From: Mucilaginibacter phyllosphaerae
Lineage (GTDB): Bacteria; Bacteroidota; Bacteroidia; Sphingobacteriales; Sphingobacteriaceae
Assembly: GCF_004378255.1 (NCBI RefSeq)
Contig: NZ_SNQG01000006.1
Location: 186,001 to 250,000, forward strand
Reading direction: 5' to 3'
DNA length: 64,000 bases
Each line of letters begins with the position of its first letter. Position 1 is the first letter of the stretch. The notes under the pieces were generated by a model, which saw only the letters and a program-made list of their open reading frames with translations, did not search any database and had not been told where the DNA came from. Shown piece after piece: positions 42,672 through 53,900 of the stretch. The position numbers were made by a program, and so were the translations under genes.

Positions 42672-45600
42672 CTATTTGGTTAATTGCATCAGTCTGCCAT
42701 CATAAGTGGTTATGATAAAGCTGGTACCTGCTGCGGTTTTATATGGATAAAGATGCGTTATCTCCTGCGGGTTTATCATACCGTTTATCCAGTACTCGGG
42801 CGTAGCCATTTGTTTGGTTTGCTTATCGTAATGGGTGGTAACCAGGCCTAAGGCATCGTACTTGCCTTCGTAAGGCACCACGCCCCAAAAGTTACCGTTC
42901 AGTAAAACATCGCCGCGGGTATTGTTAAGCGCAATAATGTTACGGATAGGTGCCTGCTGATACAGGTATGGCAGCGGCTTTACTGTTTTGGCATTCAGGA
43001 TATCGCTGATAAAAACACTGGCAAACTGGTTGGCTTCCAGGCGGCCATCCTGCTTAATATTATCCTTAAAGATCTCATCGGTGGTTTTATCTGCCATTTT
43101 CTGAAAGCTTAAAAACTCCTTTTTAAGATAGGGCAACTCCTGCTCCAGATCGTTTTTAGGCCGGAACGGATAGTATTTATCTTTATAAAAATAAGATACG
43201 ATCAGATCGTTCTTACCATCGTCATCCACATCATTATTATAAGCATACAGGGGCTGCCTGCTGTTTACGTTGTATTTATTGTTTTCGCCCCAGTTACCGG
43301 CAATCAGGTCTGCCTTGCCATCGCCATCCACATCGGTAATGGTTGCGGCCTGCCACCAGCCCTTCTCATTATCCAGCAGCGGCAACGAGAATTTCACCAG
43401 CCTTTTACCCTTATTCAAAAAGATCTGTACCGGCTGCCATTCCGAGCTAATGATGATATCATCTGCCCCGTTATGGTCAATATCTGCTGTAGAAATGTTG
43501 GTGATAAAACGGATACTTTTCAGTTCGGCGTAATCGGCCTTTGCCGCAAGCGCAAAATTGCCGTTATTTTTATTGAGCAGTACGGCCGATGTTGCCGCCA
43601 TGGTATAATCCCTAAAATTGATGCTGCTGCTAAAAAACAGGTCTTTTAAGCCATCGCCATCAAAATCATAAGCCAGTATTTTTGATGCCAGGGTGTTTAT
43701 TTTTGGCAAGGCCTTATACTCAAATTTATAATTCCCCCTGTTGAGGTACAAGCGTGGCTGCACGGCCTTCTCCATCTCGATAAAAGGATGGTTGGTGTTG
43801 ATCACCACCAGGTCTGGCAGGCCATCGTTATTTACATCTGCCCATTGTGCCTCTATATCTCCCTGCTCTTTAGCCGGTGTAAAGGCATCTACGGCTATTT
43901 TTGTAAACTTCCCGGCCTTATCCCCGGCCAAAATATATTTCTCTTCGCCCGCTATGCCCCCCACGTAAATATCTTCTATCCCGTCCTTATTTACATCGGC
44001 AACCGCAATGGCGGGCGTATGCGGCAAATAAGTGTGCGGCAGCAGGTTGTAATAATTAAAATCGGGCGTTTCAAAAGGTGCTATGGCAGCTAAAACCCGT
44101 GCAGAAACAGGTGCGTAGCTAAACTGCTGTTTAGCTTTTATATAATTGTTAATAAGCCCGGCAACATCAGCGGCTACCTGTGTTTTGCCTTTATCATAAG
44201 CGATGACCGCTTTTTTACCCGGCGAAAAGTTTTTGATGATCTGATAGCTGTTGTCTGGCCAAAGCACCAGCAGTTCTACCGGCTTATCGCCGGGTAAAAA
44301 GGTAAACAACAGGTTATTGCCCTGCGTACTTTCATAAGCCGTGCTGGTTTGGATCTCCTGATGGTCTACCTGTTTAACGGAGCGCAGGTACAGCTTTGTG
44401 CCGATACCATCCGGGTTGGCTTTGGTATATTTTACACTGAGTTTGAGGAACAACGGTTTATCGTCCCCGCAGTTCTCCATCGTGGTGTTCTGGTAGATGT
44501 AAGCCGCCTCATCCATATTATTGGTCACCAGGTCCAGGTCGCCATCGTTATCCAGATCCACCGCTACCGAGCCGGCAGAGATAGAAGCATCCTGCATATC
44601 GTTACTTGCAGATACATCGCTAAACTTCAGGTTATCATCGCCGTGGTACAGGTAGTTATGCACCTGCCCATCCGGCATCAGGTTTATTTTTTCCCGGTCG
44701 AAAAACCGGCTTGTTTTAAAATCTTTGATCACGTTAGGGTCGCCCAGGTATTTCAGGTAATCCATATCGTTGAGGCGTTTTTTGATCCCGTTAGAAAAAA
44801 ACATATCCTTGCGCCCATCCATGTCAAAATCCTGCACCAGGGGCGACCACGTCCAGTCGGTAGCCGACATGCCCGCGTACAGGCTGATATCCACAAACTT
44901 TTTACCGTTGCCTACATTTAGCTGCAGGCTGTTTTTTGAGTACTGGTAATAATAGCCTGCATTAACCTCCTGGTTATAAATATCCAGCGGCTCATCATTA
45001 ATGGTAGATTTTAGCGCTTTGATCTCTTCGGGCAGCATATCCGTACTGATCACATCCAGGTAGCCGTCCTTATTTACATCGGTTAAGGTGTTCCCCATCG
45101 AAAACAGGCTGGTATGGCCAAAAGCGTTCTTCAGTTCTTCTTTAAAAGTGCCGTTCTTTTGGTTGATGTAGTAATAATCCTGCTCAAAAAAATCGTTGCT
45201 TACATAAATATCGTCCCATCCGTCGTTGTTCAGGTCGCCCACGCTCAGGCCCAAACCATAACCGATGGGCGCCTGGTAAATACCCGAGCCGGTAGTAACA
45301 TCTGTAAATTGATTGTTATCATTCCTAAACAGGTGGTCGCCTGCATCATGGTTCACTTTAAAACGCAGGGTAGAATCGCCGTAGGTATCATTGCTGTGTA
45401 CCGATGAGGTGAGCAGGAACATATCCAGGTCGCCATCCTTATCATAATCCATAAAAGATGCCTGCGTAGCAAATCCCGAAAAATCGAGCCCGTATTGGGC
45501 TGCCTCTTCTGTAAAGGTAAGATCGCCGTTATTGATATAGAGCTGATTTTTACCTTTAAAGCCTTTGTAGTTTGATACGACGCAAACATAAATATCCTTA

Positions 45601-46025
45601 AAGCCATCGCCATTGATATCTACCACGGTTACCCCTGTTTTCCAGTTGCCGGCACCGGCTACTCCTGCTTTGGCCGTAATATCCTGAAACTTAAGGTTAC
45701 CCTTATTAAGGTATAATTTGTTGCTGCCCTGGTTGGATGCAAAATAGATATCCTCCAGCCCGTCGTTATTAAAATCGGCCGTGGCAACGCCCGCTCCGTT
45801 ATAGAAGTACAGGTAATCGAGTATATTAACCGAATCTGTAGCGATGTTTTTATTTACAAAATCTACATTGGTTTGGCTTGCCGGCAGCAGTTTAAAGATA
45901 CCTTCGCCCTGTTTTTTGGTTTTGCAGGAGGTATAGATCGCCACACCTGCCAGTATTACACAGCAAACCAAGATGATTTGTTTATAGGGCCCGGCTTTGG
46001 ATATATGTTGTTTAGCTTTTGGCAT
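42672..46025 (-). CDS. FG-GAP/VCBS repeat, UnbV (CRTAC1-like) lipoprotein 1
   Basis: A very large (1117-residue) exported lipoprotein; the signal ends IYTSC with lipidated Cys34. It consists of about 13 FG-GAP/VCBS units with Ca2+-binding DxDxDGxxD loops (for example DFNNDGLED, DINGDGFKD, DYDKDGDLD, DLNNDGWDD, DVDGDGKAD). These are arranged as two seven-bladed-type propellers with an ASPIC/UnbV domain near 540-630 (NPDGIGTKLYLRS, GNNLLFTFLPGD). Such proteins are surface or periplasmic and are usually encoded with SusC/SusD. It follows its paralogue by 6 bases and ends the run. Ligand and function are unknown. Confidence 0.9.
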   Translation of the reverse strand: MPKAKQHISKAGPYKQIILVCCVILAGVAIYTSCKTKKQGEGIFKLLPASQTNVDFVNKNIATDSVNILDYLYFYNGAGVATADFNNDGLEDIYFASNQGSNKLYLNKGNLKFQDITAKAGVAGAGNWKTGVTVVDINGDGFKDIYVCVVSNYKGFKGKNQLYINNGDLTFTEEAAQYGLDFSGFATQASFMDYDKDGDLDMFLLTSSVHSNDTYGDSTLRFKVNHDAGDHLFRNDNNQFTDVTTGSGIYQAPIGYGLGLSVGDLNNDGWDDIYVSNDFFEQDYYYINQKNGTFKEELKNAFGHTSLFSMGNTLTDVNKDGYLDVISTDMLPEEIKALKSTINDEPLDIYNQEVNAGYYYQYSKNSLQLNVGNGKKFVDISLYAGMSATDWTWSPLVQDFDMDGRKDMFFSNGIKKRLNDMDYLKYLGDPNVIKDFKTSRFFDREKINLMPDGQVHNYLYHGDDNLKFSDVSASNDMQDASISAGSVAVDLDNDGDLDLVTNNMDEAAYIYQNTTMENCGDDKPLFLKLSVKYTKANPDGIGTKLYLRSVKQVDHQEIQTSTAYESTQGNNLLFTFLPGDKPVELLVLWPDNSYQIIKNFSPGKKAVIAYDKGKTQVAADVAGLINNYIKAKQQFSYAPVSARVLAAIAPFETPDFNYYNLLPHTYLPHTPAIAVADVNKDGIEDIYVGGIAGEEKYILAGDKAGKFTKIAVDAFTPAKEQGDIEAQWADVNNDGLPDLVVINTNHPFIEMEKAVQPRLYLNRGNYKFEYKALPKINTLASKILAYDFDGDGLKDLFFSSSINFRDYTMAATSAVLLNKNNGNFALAAKADYAELKSIRFITNISTADIDHNGADDIIISSEWQPVQIFLNKGKRLVKFSLPLLDNEKGWWQAATITDVDGDGKADLIAGNWGENNKYNVNSRQPLYAYNNDVDDDGKNDLIVSYFYKDKYYPFRPKNDLEQELPYLKKEFLSFQKMADKTTDEIFKDNIKQDGRLEANQFASVFISDILNAKTVKPLPYLYQQAPIRNIIALNNTRGDVLLNGNFWGVVPYEGKYDALGLVTTHYDKQTKQMATPEYWINGMINPQEITHLYPYKTAAGTSFIITTYDGRLMQLTK

Positions 46026-46031
46026 ATTTGC

Positions 46032-49000
46032 TTAACGTAATTTGTAAGCCTTAAGCTTATCATCGTTTAACCCAAACAGGTAATATTTTTCTCCGCGGCT
46101 GTTTTTGATCATCAGCGACGACCGCACCTGCCCGTTGAGCCAGATACCGCTTTTGGCAGGCGGAATATAAGCAAATCCGTTTTTGGTGTACTTATAAATT
46201 TGCCCGTAACTGGCATCTAAACGGCCAACCTCGGGCTTAAAGCCATAAAAGTTGCCGCCAAGCATTACAGATGGCGTACCGCTGTTATCAAAATCATTGC
46301 ACAAAATGGTGTTTACATTTGATAATTGTGCATTAAAAGGCATGGCTACACAGGTAAATTTATTGTTACCCTTGCTGATGAACACCGATGAGGCCAAATA
46401 GTTCATCTCGTGCACCTCGGCGCCTTTCAACATCTCATCTGTAAATACTTCGTTAAAGGGTTTGCCTGCATAATCGGCATATTTCAGATACTGTTTTTTC
46501 AGGATCGGCATCTGCCCTACCAGGTCGGGCTTCATATGGAACACGTAGGCCACCCCCTGCCTGTAAATAGATGTAACACATTCTTTGGTACCGTTACCGT
46601 CAAAATCTTTCACGTAGATCTTCATCGGTTCGGCGGCTGTTGCCTTAAATTTGGAGTTTAAGCCCAGGTTACCGGCCAGGATATCCGGCCGACCATCGCC
46701 GTTGATATCTGCAATAGCCAAACTGCTCCACCAGCCCTTGTAATTATCCAGCTGCCTGTCTTGCGTAAACTTGCCGTTGCTGTTACGGTAAATGCTGATA
46801 CCCATCCAGTTGCCGGCGATCACCAGGTCGGGATAGCCGTTGTTATCCAGGTCTGCCCACTGGGCGGCAGTTACCATGCCGGGTTTTGCATTGCCTAACA
46901 CCTGCCGGGTTACATCGGTAAAGTTGCCTTTACCATCGTTATGCATCACATACGAGTTTGGCGATTCGGCATAAGTGCCGGGTACGCTACGGCCACCAAT
47001 AAACAGATCCGGATGGCCATCCTTATCATAATCGCAGGCGGTTATCACCGATGCGTTAACAGCTACCTGAAGCGCCTTTTGCGCATTGCGGTGCAGGTTG
47101 CCCTTACCATCGTTTTCGTAAAAGCGCGGGTAGTAAATGTTGGTGCCTGCTTCTTCGGCATTGCCGCCTACCCCTATGATCAGGTCCTCATCGCCGTCGC
47201 CGTCAAAATCGCCAAAGGCGGCCCCGGCGTTTTCCAGGTAAACCTGTTTCTCAAAATCCGGCGGAACGTATTGCTTAAACCTGCCGTTTTTTTGCTGCAC
47301 GTAAATAGCCGCGGGGCTATCTTTAGAGCTGCCGAAGTAAAAATCTGTCAGCCCATCCTTGTTGATATCCCCTTTGGCCATATAAGGGTTTTCGGTAGAT
47401 AGCATTTGCAGCATCAGGCGTTCGTTATCAAAATCTATAAAGCCATCCTCGGTGTGTTTGGGGACAGAATCGAACAGGGTTTTCTCCGCCTCTGCAAACA
47501 AGGTTTTTACCGGCGGCTTTGTGAAGTTATATTGCAATTGAGCATCTGCCGCTTTGCAGGTATAAACTTTATTTACCTGCACATTTTTAACCACCTGGTA
47601 TTTACCGCCCGGCCAGATGACCTGCACCGAATCTACGTGCTTAATATCACCTAAACCAATATTAAGCAGGTTGGGCGATGTACTGCTTTGAAAACCACGG
47701 GTAGGCTGATTATACTGTACATGTAGGGTATTACCGGCAAAAACCTTTATCAGCGCGCCTACCCCAAACTTATTCATCCCCGCGCCCTGCAGCTTTACCT
47801 GCAGATAGTTATGATGCAGGTTTTGGGCATTATTTTTATAAACCGACAGGGGCCTGTTCACATTATTCACGATCAGGTCGTTATCCCCGTCGTTATCCAG
47901 GTCGCCGTAGGCGGCGCCATTGCTGAACGTGAGCTGATCGAGCCCGTAATCGTGGGCCTTATTGGTAAAAGTAAGGTCGTGATTATTTCTGTAAGCGTAG
48001 CTTGACTGCGGGGTCGAGATCATCTTTTCGTTAAAATCCTTATAATCGAATTTCTTCTTCTCGGCGATCTTGTCCATGTTTTCGCGGTTGCCCAAAAACT
48101 CCACATAATCCTGGTCGGTAAGGTCTTTATATATGCCGTTGGATACAAAAATATCCTTCCAGCCGTCGTTATCCATATCAAAAAACAGTGCGCCCCAGCT
48201 CCAGTCGGTTGCGCTTACACCGGCTTTAAAGGCAATTTCAGAAAAAGTGCCGTCGCCGTTATTCAGCTGCAGGCAGTTTTGCATAAACTGGTTAAAGTAG
48301 CCGTCGTGCTGTTTTAATTTTATCACATCAAATGATTCGAAGGAGGTCATCTGCTTCAAGCGCTTATCTCCCTCGGGCAGCATCTCTGTTGTAAATATAT
48401 CCAGGTTGCCGTCGTTGTTAATATCGGCAATGTCCGACCCCATCGAGGCCAGGCTGAGGTGCCCGGTTTGCTGCTGGATGTCTTCTTTAAATGTGCCGTT
48501 ATGCTGGTTAATGTACAGGTAATCGCGCTCAAAAAAATCATTGGAAACGTAAATATCCGGGTAGCCGTCGTTATTTACATCGGCTACGGATACGCCCAGC
48601 CCAAAACCAATATCGCTGGAAAATATGCCCGCCTGTTTGGTAATACTGGTAAAGTGGCCGCCATCGTTGCGGTATAAGCGTGCGCCGCCCAGTTCATCCA
48701 CCACGGCACGCAGGTTCTGGTTAAAATCAAAAGAGCCGATCGGGCGGAAGGAATTGTTGAGCACAAAGCAATCCAGGTCGCCATCGTTATCCAGATCAAA
48801 AAATATAGCCTGGGTAGACAGGCCGTTATCTACCAGCCCGTATTTTTCGGCCTCCTCCTTAAAGGTGCCGTTGTGCTGATTTATAAAAAGTTCGTTACCC
48901 TTACGGTCAATAATGTTGCCGCTGTGGCAAACGTAGATGTCCAGCCAGCCGTCGGCATTGATATCAACCATGGTAACACCGGTGCTCCAGTATTTGGTGC

Positions 49001-49328
49001 CCTTTACGCCTGCTTTTTGGGTAATATCCTCAAACTTCCAGTTGCCTTTGTTAAGGTATAGCTGATTACCGCCCTGGTTAGAGGTAAGGTAAATATCGTT
49101 TAAGCCATCATTATTGATATCGCCGATGGCAACTCCACCACCGTTGTAGTAATTGCGGAAGGTAAATACATTGGTACGATCCTGCTCATCTAATTTATTA
49201 ATAAAGTTGATGCCTGTTTTGCCGCTATCCTGGATAGAAAACAGGGGGTTTTCTACACCGTTTTTGCGGCAGGATATTAAGCTGATAAAAATAACAATCA
49301 GGGGTAAAAGGCTATTTTTTTTAAACAT
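46032..49328 (-). CDS. FG-GAP/VCBS repeat, UnbV (CRTAC1-like) lipoprotein 2
   Basis: A 1098-residue lipoprotein (lipobox SLISC, Cys20) with the same architecture as the downstream paralogue. Repeated Ca2+ loops include DINNDGLND, DINADGWLD, DLDNDGDLD, DVNNDGYPD, DMDNDGWKD and DFDGDGDED. An UnbV-type domain (FGVGALIKVFAG, LNIGLGDIKHVDS) lies near 530-590. Blocks such as IYVSNDFFE and YLYINQ-NGTFKE are nearly shared with the paralogue, so the pair arose by tandem duplication. Both are probably on the cell surface with the SusCD pair. A terminator-like hairpin separates it from susD. Confidence 0.9.
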   Translation of the reverse strand: MFKKNSLLPLIVIFISLISCRKNGVENPLFSIQDSGKTGINFINKLDEQDRTNVFTFRNYYNGGGVAIGDINNDGLNDIYLTSNQGGNQLYLNKGNWKFEDITQKAGVKGTKYWSTGVTMVDINADGWLDIYVCHSGNIIDRKGNELFINQHNGTFKEEAEKYGLVDNGLSTQAIFFDLDNDGDLDCFVLNNSFRPIGSFDFNQNLRAVVDELGGARLYRNDGGHFTSITKQAGIFSSDIGFGLGVSVADVNNDGYPDIYVSNDFFERDYLYINQHNGTFKEDIQQQTGHLSLASMGSDIADINNDGNLDIFTTEMLPEGDKRLKQMTSFESFDVIKLKQHDGYFNQFMQNCLQLNNGDGTFSEIAFKAGVSATDWSWGALFFDMDNDGWKDIFVSNGIYKDLTDQDYVEFLGNRENMDKIAEKKKFDYKDFNEKMISTPQSSYAYRNNHDLTFTNKAHDYGLDQLTFSNGAAYGDLDNDGDNDLIVNNVNRPLSVYKNNAQNLHHNYLQVKLQGAGMNKFGVGALIKVFAGNTLHVQYNQPTRGFQSSTSPNLLNIGLGDIKHVDSVQVIWPGGKYQVVKNVQVNKVYTCKAADAQLQYNFTKPPVKTLFAEAEKTLFDSVPKHTEDGFIDFDNERLMLQMLSTENPYMAKGDINKDGLTDFYFGSSKDSPAAIYVQQKNGRFKQYVPPDFEKQVYLENAGAAFGDFDGDGDEDLIIGVGGNAEEAGTNIYYPRFYENDGKGNLHRNAQKALQVAVNASVITACDYDKDGHPDLFIGGRSVPGTYAESPNSYVMHNDGKGNFTDVTRQVLGNAKPGMVTAAQWADLDNNGYPDLVIAGNWMGISIYRNSNGKFTQDRQLDNYKGWWSSLAIADINGDGRPDILAGNLGLNSKFKATAAEPMKIYVKDFDGNGTKECVTSIYRQGVAYVFHMKPDLVGQMPILKKQYLKYADYAGKPFNEVFTDEMLKGAEVHEMNYLASSVFISKGNNKFTCVAMPFNAQLSNVNTILCNDFDNSGTPSVMLGGNFYGFKPEVGRLDASYGQIYKYTKNGFAYIPPAKSGIWLNGQVRSSLMIKNSRGEKYYLFGLNDDKLKAYKLR

Positions 49329-49340
49329 TACAGGTGTACA

Positions 49341-49374
49341 AAAAATAAACGTAGCGAATTTCTTCGCTACGTTT
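49341..49374 (-). terminator. terminator or attenuator after susD-like gene
   Basis: A perfect 12-base stem (AAACGTAGCGAA at 49347-49358 with 49363-49374) is followed on the minus strand by a T-rich run. It lies 41 bases past the SusD stop and 13 bases before the next start, so it may lower downstream expression. Confidence 0.8.
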
Positions 49375-49414
49375 AAATCAAATATAAAAATTGGAAAATT
49401 AAATCAACAATTTA

Positions 49415-50959
49415 TTAATAACCTGCGTTTTGTTTCAGGTTAGGGTTGGTATCAACCGCACGTTGTGGTATTGGGTAAAGGGTGCGGGTTTTATCAGTTG
49501 TAGCAGGGCGCTGATCAACCGGATCGTTAAATTTCTCAAAACGGATCTGATCATTCCTTCTCCAGCCTTCCCAATACAATTCACGGCCACGCTCTGCAAG
49601 CATGTTTGCAGGGGTAACAGTGGCCAAGGCGGTGGCACCACGCGGTACGCGGATAGAATTCACCAGGGCTAAAGCTGTTTGGCCGTTAGGATCTGTACCG
49701 CCACGCATAATGGCTTCTGCTTTCATTAACACCACATCAGCATAACGTAAAATAACATAGTCATTTGATGTGTTATCATCATTAACGGTATTATCTGCTT
49801 TTGGCTGAGGGAAATATTTAAAAACCCTGATACCTTGCGCTTCTGTAGAATAGTTAAGATTAACCTCTGGTGTAAAAACAAGTGGTTTACCGCTACGTTG
49901 CGTTAATGCTTTGCCACCCGGGCCATATTGCTGGCCAACTGCAAAACCTGCCCTTAAACCAATCTTATCTGTTAAACCAGGATAGGCAACGCCTTTACGT
50001 TCATCGCTGTTCTCAAACGAGTTGTAAAAATCAGCCAATGTGGTAAAGCCATTCCAACCATCAGGTGTTTGGTTATAATGCAGGCCCATCCTCCAACGGT
50101 TTTTAGCAGGTGCGGGGGCATTAGTTTCAGTATTATAACGGCCAAATATATTACCATGAGATTGCTCTGAGTTATCCCAGGCAAAATCCTGAAAATACTT
50201 GCCTGCAGGCTCCAGTGAGTAACCCAGCGCTGTAACCTTATTAGCATACTCAATTACCTTATTCATATCTGCAGGGGCAAATGTAAACGGCCCGCCAACA
50301 GTAGCCGAAGTGTAAACTGCTTTGTTCAAATAAACTTTGGCTAAAAGTGCATCAGCTGCTGCTTTATTAGCAATACCAATATTAGCGCTTGTTGCAGGCA
50401 GGTTTGCTTCTGCAAACTCCAGATCTTTTATAATAAAATCTGTTGCTTCTGTACGGCTCATCACAGTTGGGATAGATGATGTTGGCGCATCCGGGTCACG
50501 GAATGGCTGCTGACCGTAAAGGTCAACAACCTGGAACATAAAATAAGCCCTTAAAAAGCTTGCTTCAGCTTTGATCTGTACATCTGTAGACTTGCTGATA
50601 ACCTGCGTTGCACGGAAAACACCTATGTTCAACTGATCCCAGGTATCATTAACCTGGTTGTGTGATGGTGTCCAGGTGTGCGTGTGCAGCTTACGCCAGG
50701 TACCAAAATCGCCCCAGTCTGTACCGCGGGTAGGGCCCATCATTTCATCTGTTGGGTGCTCTTGTAAAGCGTATGTATTTGCCTGGTCTGTTTGTCCGTT
50801 TAGCTGCGCATAAACAGCACCAAGTTCTGCAGCACCGATCGTTCCGTCACCTAATGATTTGGAGCCATACAGCTTCTCATCTAATTTTGCACAACTTGCT
50901 ACAGTTAAGCAAGCTATACCGCATATAATTGCCTTTGATATATTTTTTTTCATTGTCAT
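49415..50959 (-). CDS. RagB/SusD family nutrient-binding lipoprotein
   Basis: Surface lipoprotein that caps the SusC channel and captures the ligand. The preferred ATG at 50959 (MTMKKNISKA), 4 bases after the SusC stop, gives 515 residues; ATG at 50953 is possible. The signal ends LTVASC with lipidated Cys23. SusD/RagB domain marks are LRAYFMFQVVDLYGQQPFRDPDAP near 140 and ADALLAKVYLNKAVY near 205. The C-terminal NDYVILRYADVVLMKAEAIMRGG near 400 and LAERGRELYWEGWRRNDQIRF near 455 complete the fold. Members of this family bind glycans or other oligomers; the residues do not reveal the ligand. Confidence 0.95.
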   Translation of the reverse strand: MTMKKNISKAIICGIACLTVASCAKLDEKLYGSKSLGDGTIGAAELGAVYAQLNGQTDQANTYALQEHPTDEMMGPTRGTDWGDFGTWRKLHTHTWTPSHNQVNDTWDQLNIGVFRATQVISKSTDVQIKAEASFLRAYFMFQVVDLYGQQPFRDPDAPTSSIPTVMSRTEATDFIIKDLEFAEANLPATSANIGIANKAAADALLAKVYLNKAVYTSATVGGPFTFAPADMNKVIEYANKVTALGYSLEPAGKYFQDFAWDNSEQSHGNIFGRYNTETNAPAPAKNRWRMGLHYNQTPDGWNGFTTLADFYNSFENSDERKGVAYPGLTDKIGLRAGFAVGQQYGPGGKALTQRSGKPLVFTPEVNLNYSTEAQGIRVFKYFPQPKADNTVNDDNTSNDYVILRYADVVLMKAEAIMRGGTDPNGQTALALVNSIRVPRGATALATVTPANMLAERGRELYWEGWRRNDQIRFEKFNDPVDQRPATTDKTRTLYPIPQRAVDTNPNLKQNAGY

Positions 50960-50963
50960 GTTT

Positions 50964-53900
50964 TTAGAAACTTGCATTTACGCCTAATGTGAATATACGT
51001 GCTTTTGGATATGAAGTATAATCAATACCTTTTGATGCTACGTTATCCCTTTGTTTATCTGTATTGATCTCAGGATCTAAGCCAGAGTAGCTGGTAATCA
51101 GGAACAGGTTTTGCCCTGTTAATGATAATCTGAAAGTTTTAAACACACTTTCTTTTAAAGGGAAGGTATAACCAATTGTTGCATTGCTTAATCTCAGGAA
51201 ATCGCCCTTTTCCAGGAAACGGGTTGATACTTCGCCGGAGTTAAGTGCATTTTCAGCAGTTTGTGCAACTTCTTTTGTTACGTTACGGCCACTAACCAGG
51301 TTACCTTTGTAAAAGAATGCGTTAGCCGTGTTGTTATAAACCTGGAAACCTGTGGCAGCATTCAGGAAGAAACTTAAGCTCCAGTTTTTGTAGCTAAAGT
51401 TGTTAGTTAAGCTTGCTGTAAATTTAGGGTTAGGGCTACCTTGCACGCTTGAAACGTCTATACCTTGCGGATAAATACCAAAACCGTTTGCATCTAAGCC
51501 AGAGTAGTTAGGAACGTTAAATGTAAATAAGGGTAATCCATTTGCAATTAGCTGGGCATAAGCACCGGAAAGGCCCTGGCCATCAATATTACCTGTTATG
51601 ATGTTACGGCCTTTAAAGTTTTCAACCGTGTTTTTGATAAAGCTCATGTTGTAAGAAACGTCCCAGGTAAATGTTGGCGTTTGTATGGCAGCATAGTTCA
51701 AAGCAAATTCAAAACCTTTGTTGATAACGTTACCCGGCAGGTTTACGTAAATATAAGGTGATAATGCCGGTTGAGCGTTATACTGGTAAAACAACAAGTC
51801 GGATATTGATTTATTAAAGTAATCTACCGTACCTGTTAAGCGGCCCTTAAGTATCGAGAAATCGATACCTGCACCATAAGTGGTATTGGCCTGCCATTTC
51901 AAATCAGGATTGGCAAGGTATATCTGTGGGTTTGAGTTACCGTTGTAGTTGATCTGTTTAACAGGTAATGATCCGTAAGAAGGTATTTCCTGATTACCTG
52001 TTTTACCATAATTTAACCTTAAGCTCAGGTCATCAAAAAATCCGCCTTTAGGCATAAAGCTTTCGTTACTTATACGCCATTTTGCAGCGATAGCCGGGAA
52101 ATTACCGTATTTATTGTTAGAACCAAAGCGCGATGAACCGTCTCTTCTTAAAGTACCGGTAATGATGTAACGATCTTTGTATGAATAGTTTACCCTTGCA
52201 AAATAAGATTGTAATTTATAGCTTGAGCTATCACCAACAGGGTAAGCTAAATGTTGCTGAAAATCATTATAATCTTTAACTAAAACGCCTGGTTGAGATG
52301 ATTTAAAGCCAAATTCGTTGCGGCTAAAGTTTTTAAATGTTTGATATGAATAGCCCGCCAAAACAGTTAATGAACTGTTATCGCTCCATTTTTTATCATA
52401 GTTTAAAGTATGTTCTGTAGTGTAGTTAGTTAACTGGTTATATTGGTAAATAGCGGTACCATTACCGGTTGGAGACGGGAAATTTTGATCCCTAATGTTA
52501 ATAGCATCTGTGAAGCCTACTACTTTAGGGTCGTAAAATGTTTTCCTCAAACCTCTTGATATATCAGCACCAAAATTTCCTTTGTATGATAAACCTTCAA
52601 CTAACTTTACAGTCATACTTAAGTTATTTAAGTATCTGTTGATGTTATCCCTGTCATCAATTTGGTTAAGTAATGAAACCGGATTCCTGAAACCATTACC
52701 AATAGGGAAACCATTGGCATCGTAAGCCGGGTTAGCAATGCTAAAATAACGGCCTTGTGAATCAAATACAGGTGCGGTTGGGTTTAACTGTATTGCAGCA
52801 CCGATTAAGCTACCGTTAAAACCGGCATTGTTGGTAATAGGCGCAAACTGATCTTTTACATTAGAGAATGTTGATTGGAGATCAAACTTTAATCTTTCTT
52901 TAAAGAATGATTGGGATGCATTAATACGGCCATTAAGACGTTTTAATGCTGAATTTTTAACGATACCCTGTTGATCATCATAACCAACCGAAGCACGGTA
53001 ACTGCCGGTGTTGCTGGCACCGCCAAAACCCAGATTGTAATTTTGTGATATAGCTGTGCGGAAGATCTGGTCTTGCCAATCGGTGTTACCGCCGTAATCT
53101 ATACCGCCTTCGGCAACAGTACCTGCGTTAGAACCTACGCTGGCAACAGCCTTTAAAAAGTCTTCGCGGCCAAGTACATCATATCGTTTGGCAGTATTGG
53201 CAATACTGGTGTTTGCAGAGAACTGTACCCCCTGGCCTTTACGGCCTTTACGTGTGGTTATTAAAATTACACCGTTTGCACCACGGGCACCGTAAATTGC
53301 TGCTGATGATGCATCCTTTAAAACAGATATATTTTCAATATCAGCCGGGTTAATAAATGCTAAAGGATTACGTGCAGATGAAGAACCTGCACCCACACCA
53401 TAACCACCGCTTGTGCCGCCATTATCTAACGGAATACCATCTACTACATAAAGCGGGTTATCGTTAGAACGGATAGAACCTGCACCACGGATATTGATCG
53501 TTGCTGCAGCACCCGGCTCACCGCTTGACGGCGTTACCTGTACACCGGCAATACGGCCCTGTAATAACTGATCTGGTGTGGCAATAACACCTTTGTTAAA
53601 GTCCTTAGGGCTTAATGAAGCCACCGAACCTGTTGCATCTTTAATGCGTTGGGTGCCGTAACCAATTACAACAACCTCGTTTAGGTTAGTACTTGCAGAC
53701 TGTAGTGAAACGTTAACATTGGTTTGGCCATTTAAAGCAACTGTTTGGCTTTGGTAACCAATGTAAGAAAAATTAAGGCTTGTTACGCTTGCCGGTACCG
53801 ATAACTTATACGTACCGTCGACGCCGGTAAGTGTGCCGACACCGCCGGCGGCCCCAACAGATACGCCAATAAGCGTAGACCCGTCTTTTTTGTCGGTTAC

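Noticed and set aside
44349-44921. A 190-codon open frame opposite the FG-GAP gene
   Set aside because: Lies fully inside the long lipoprotein gene, with its Ca2+-loop codons read backwards; no start context or family.
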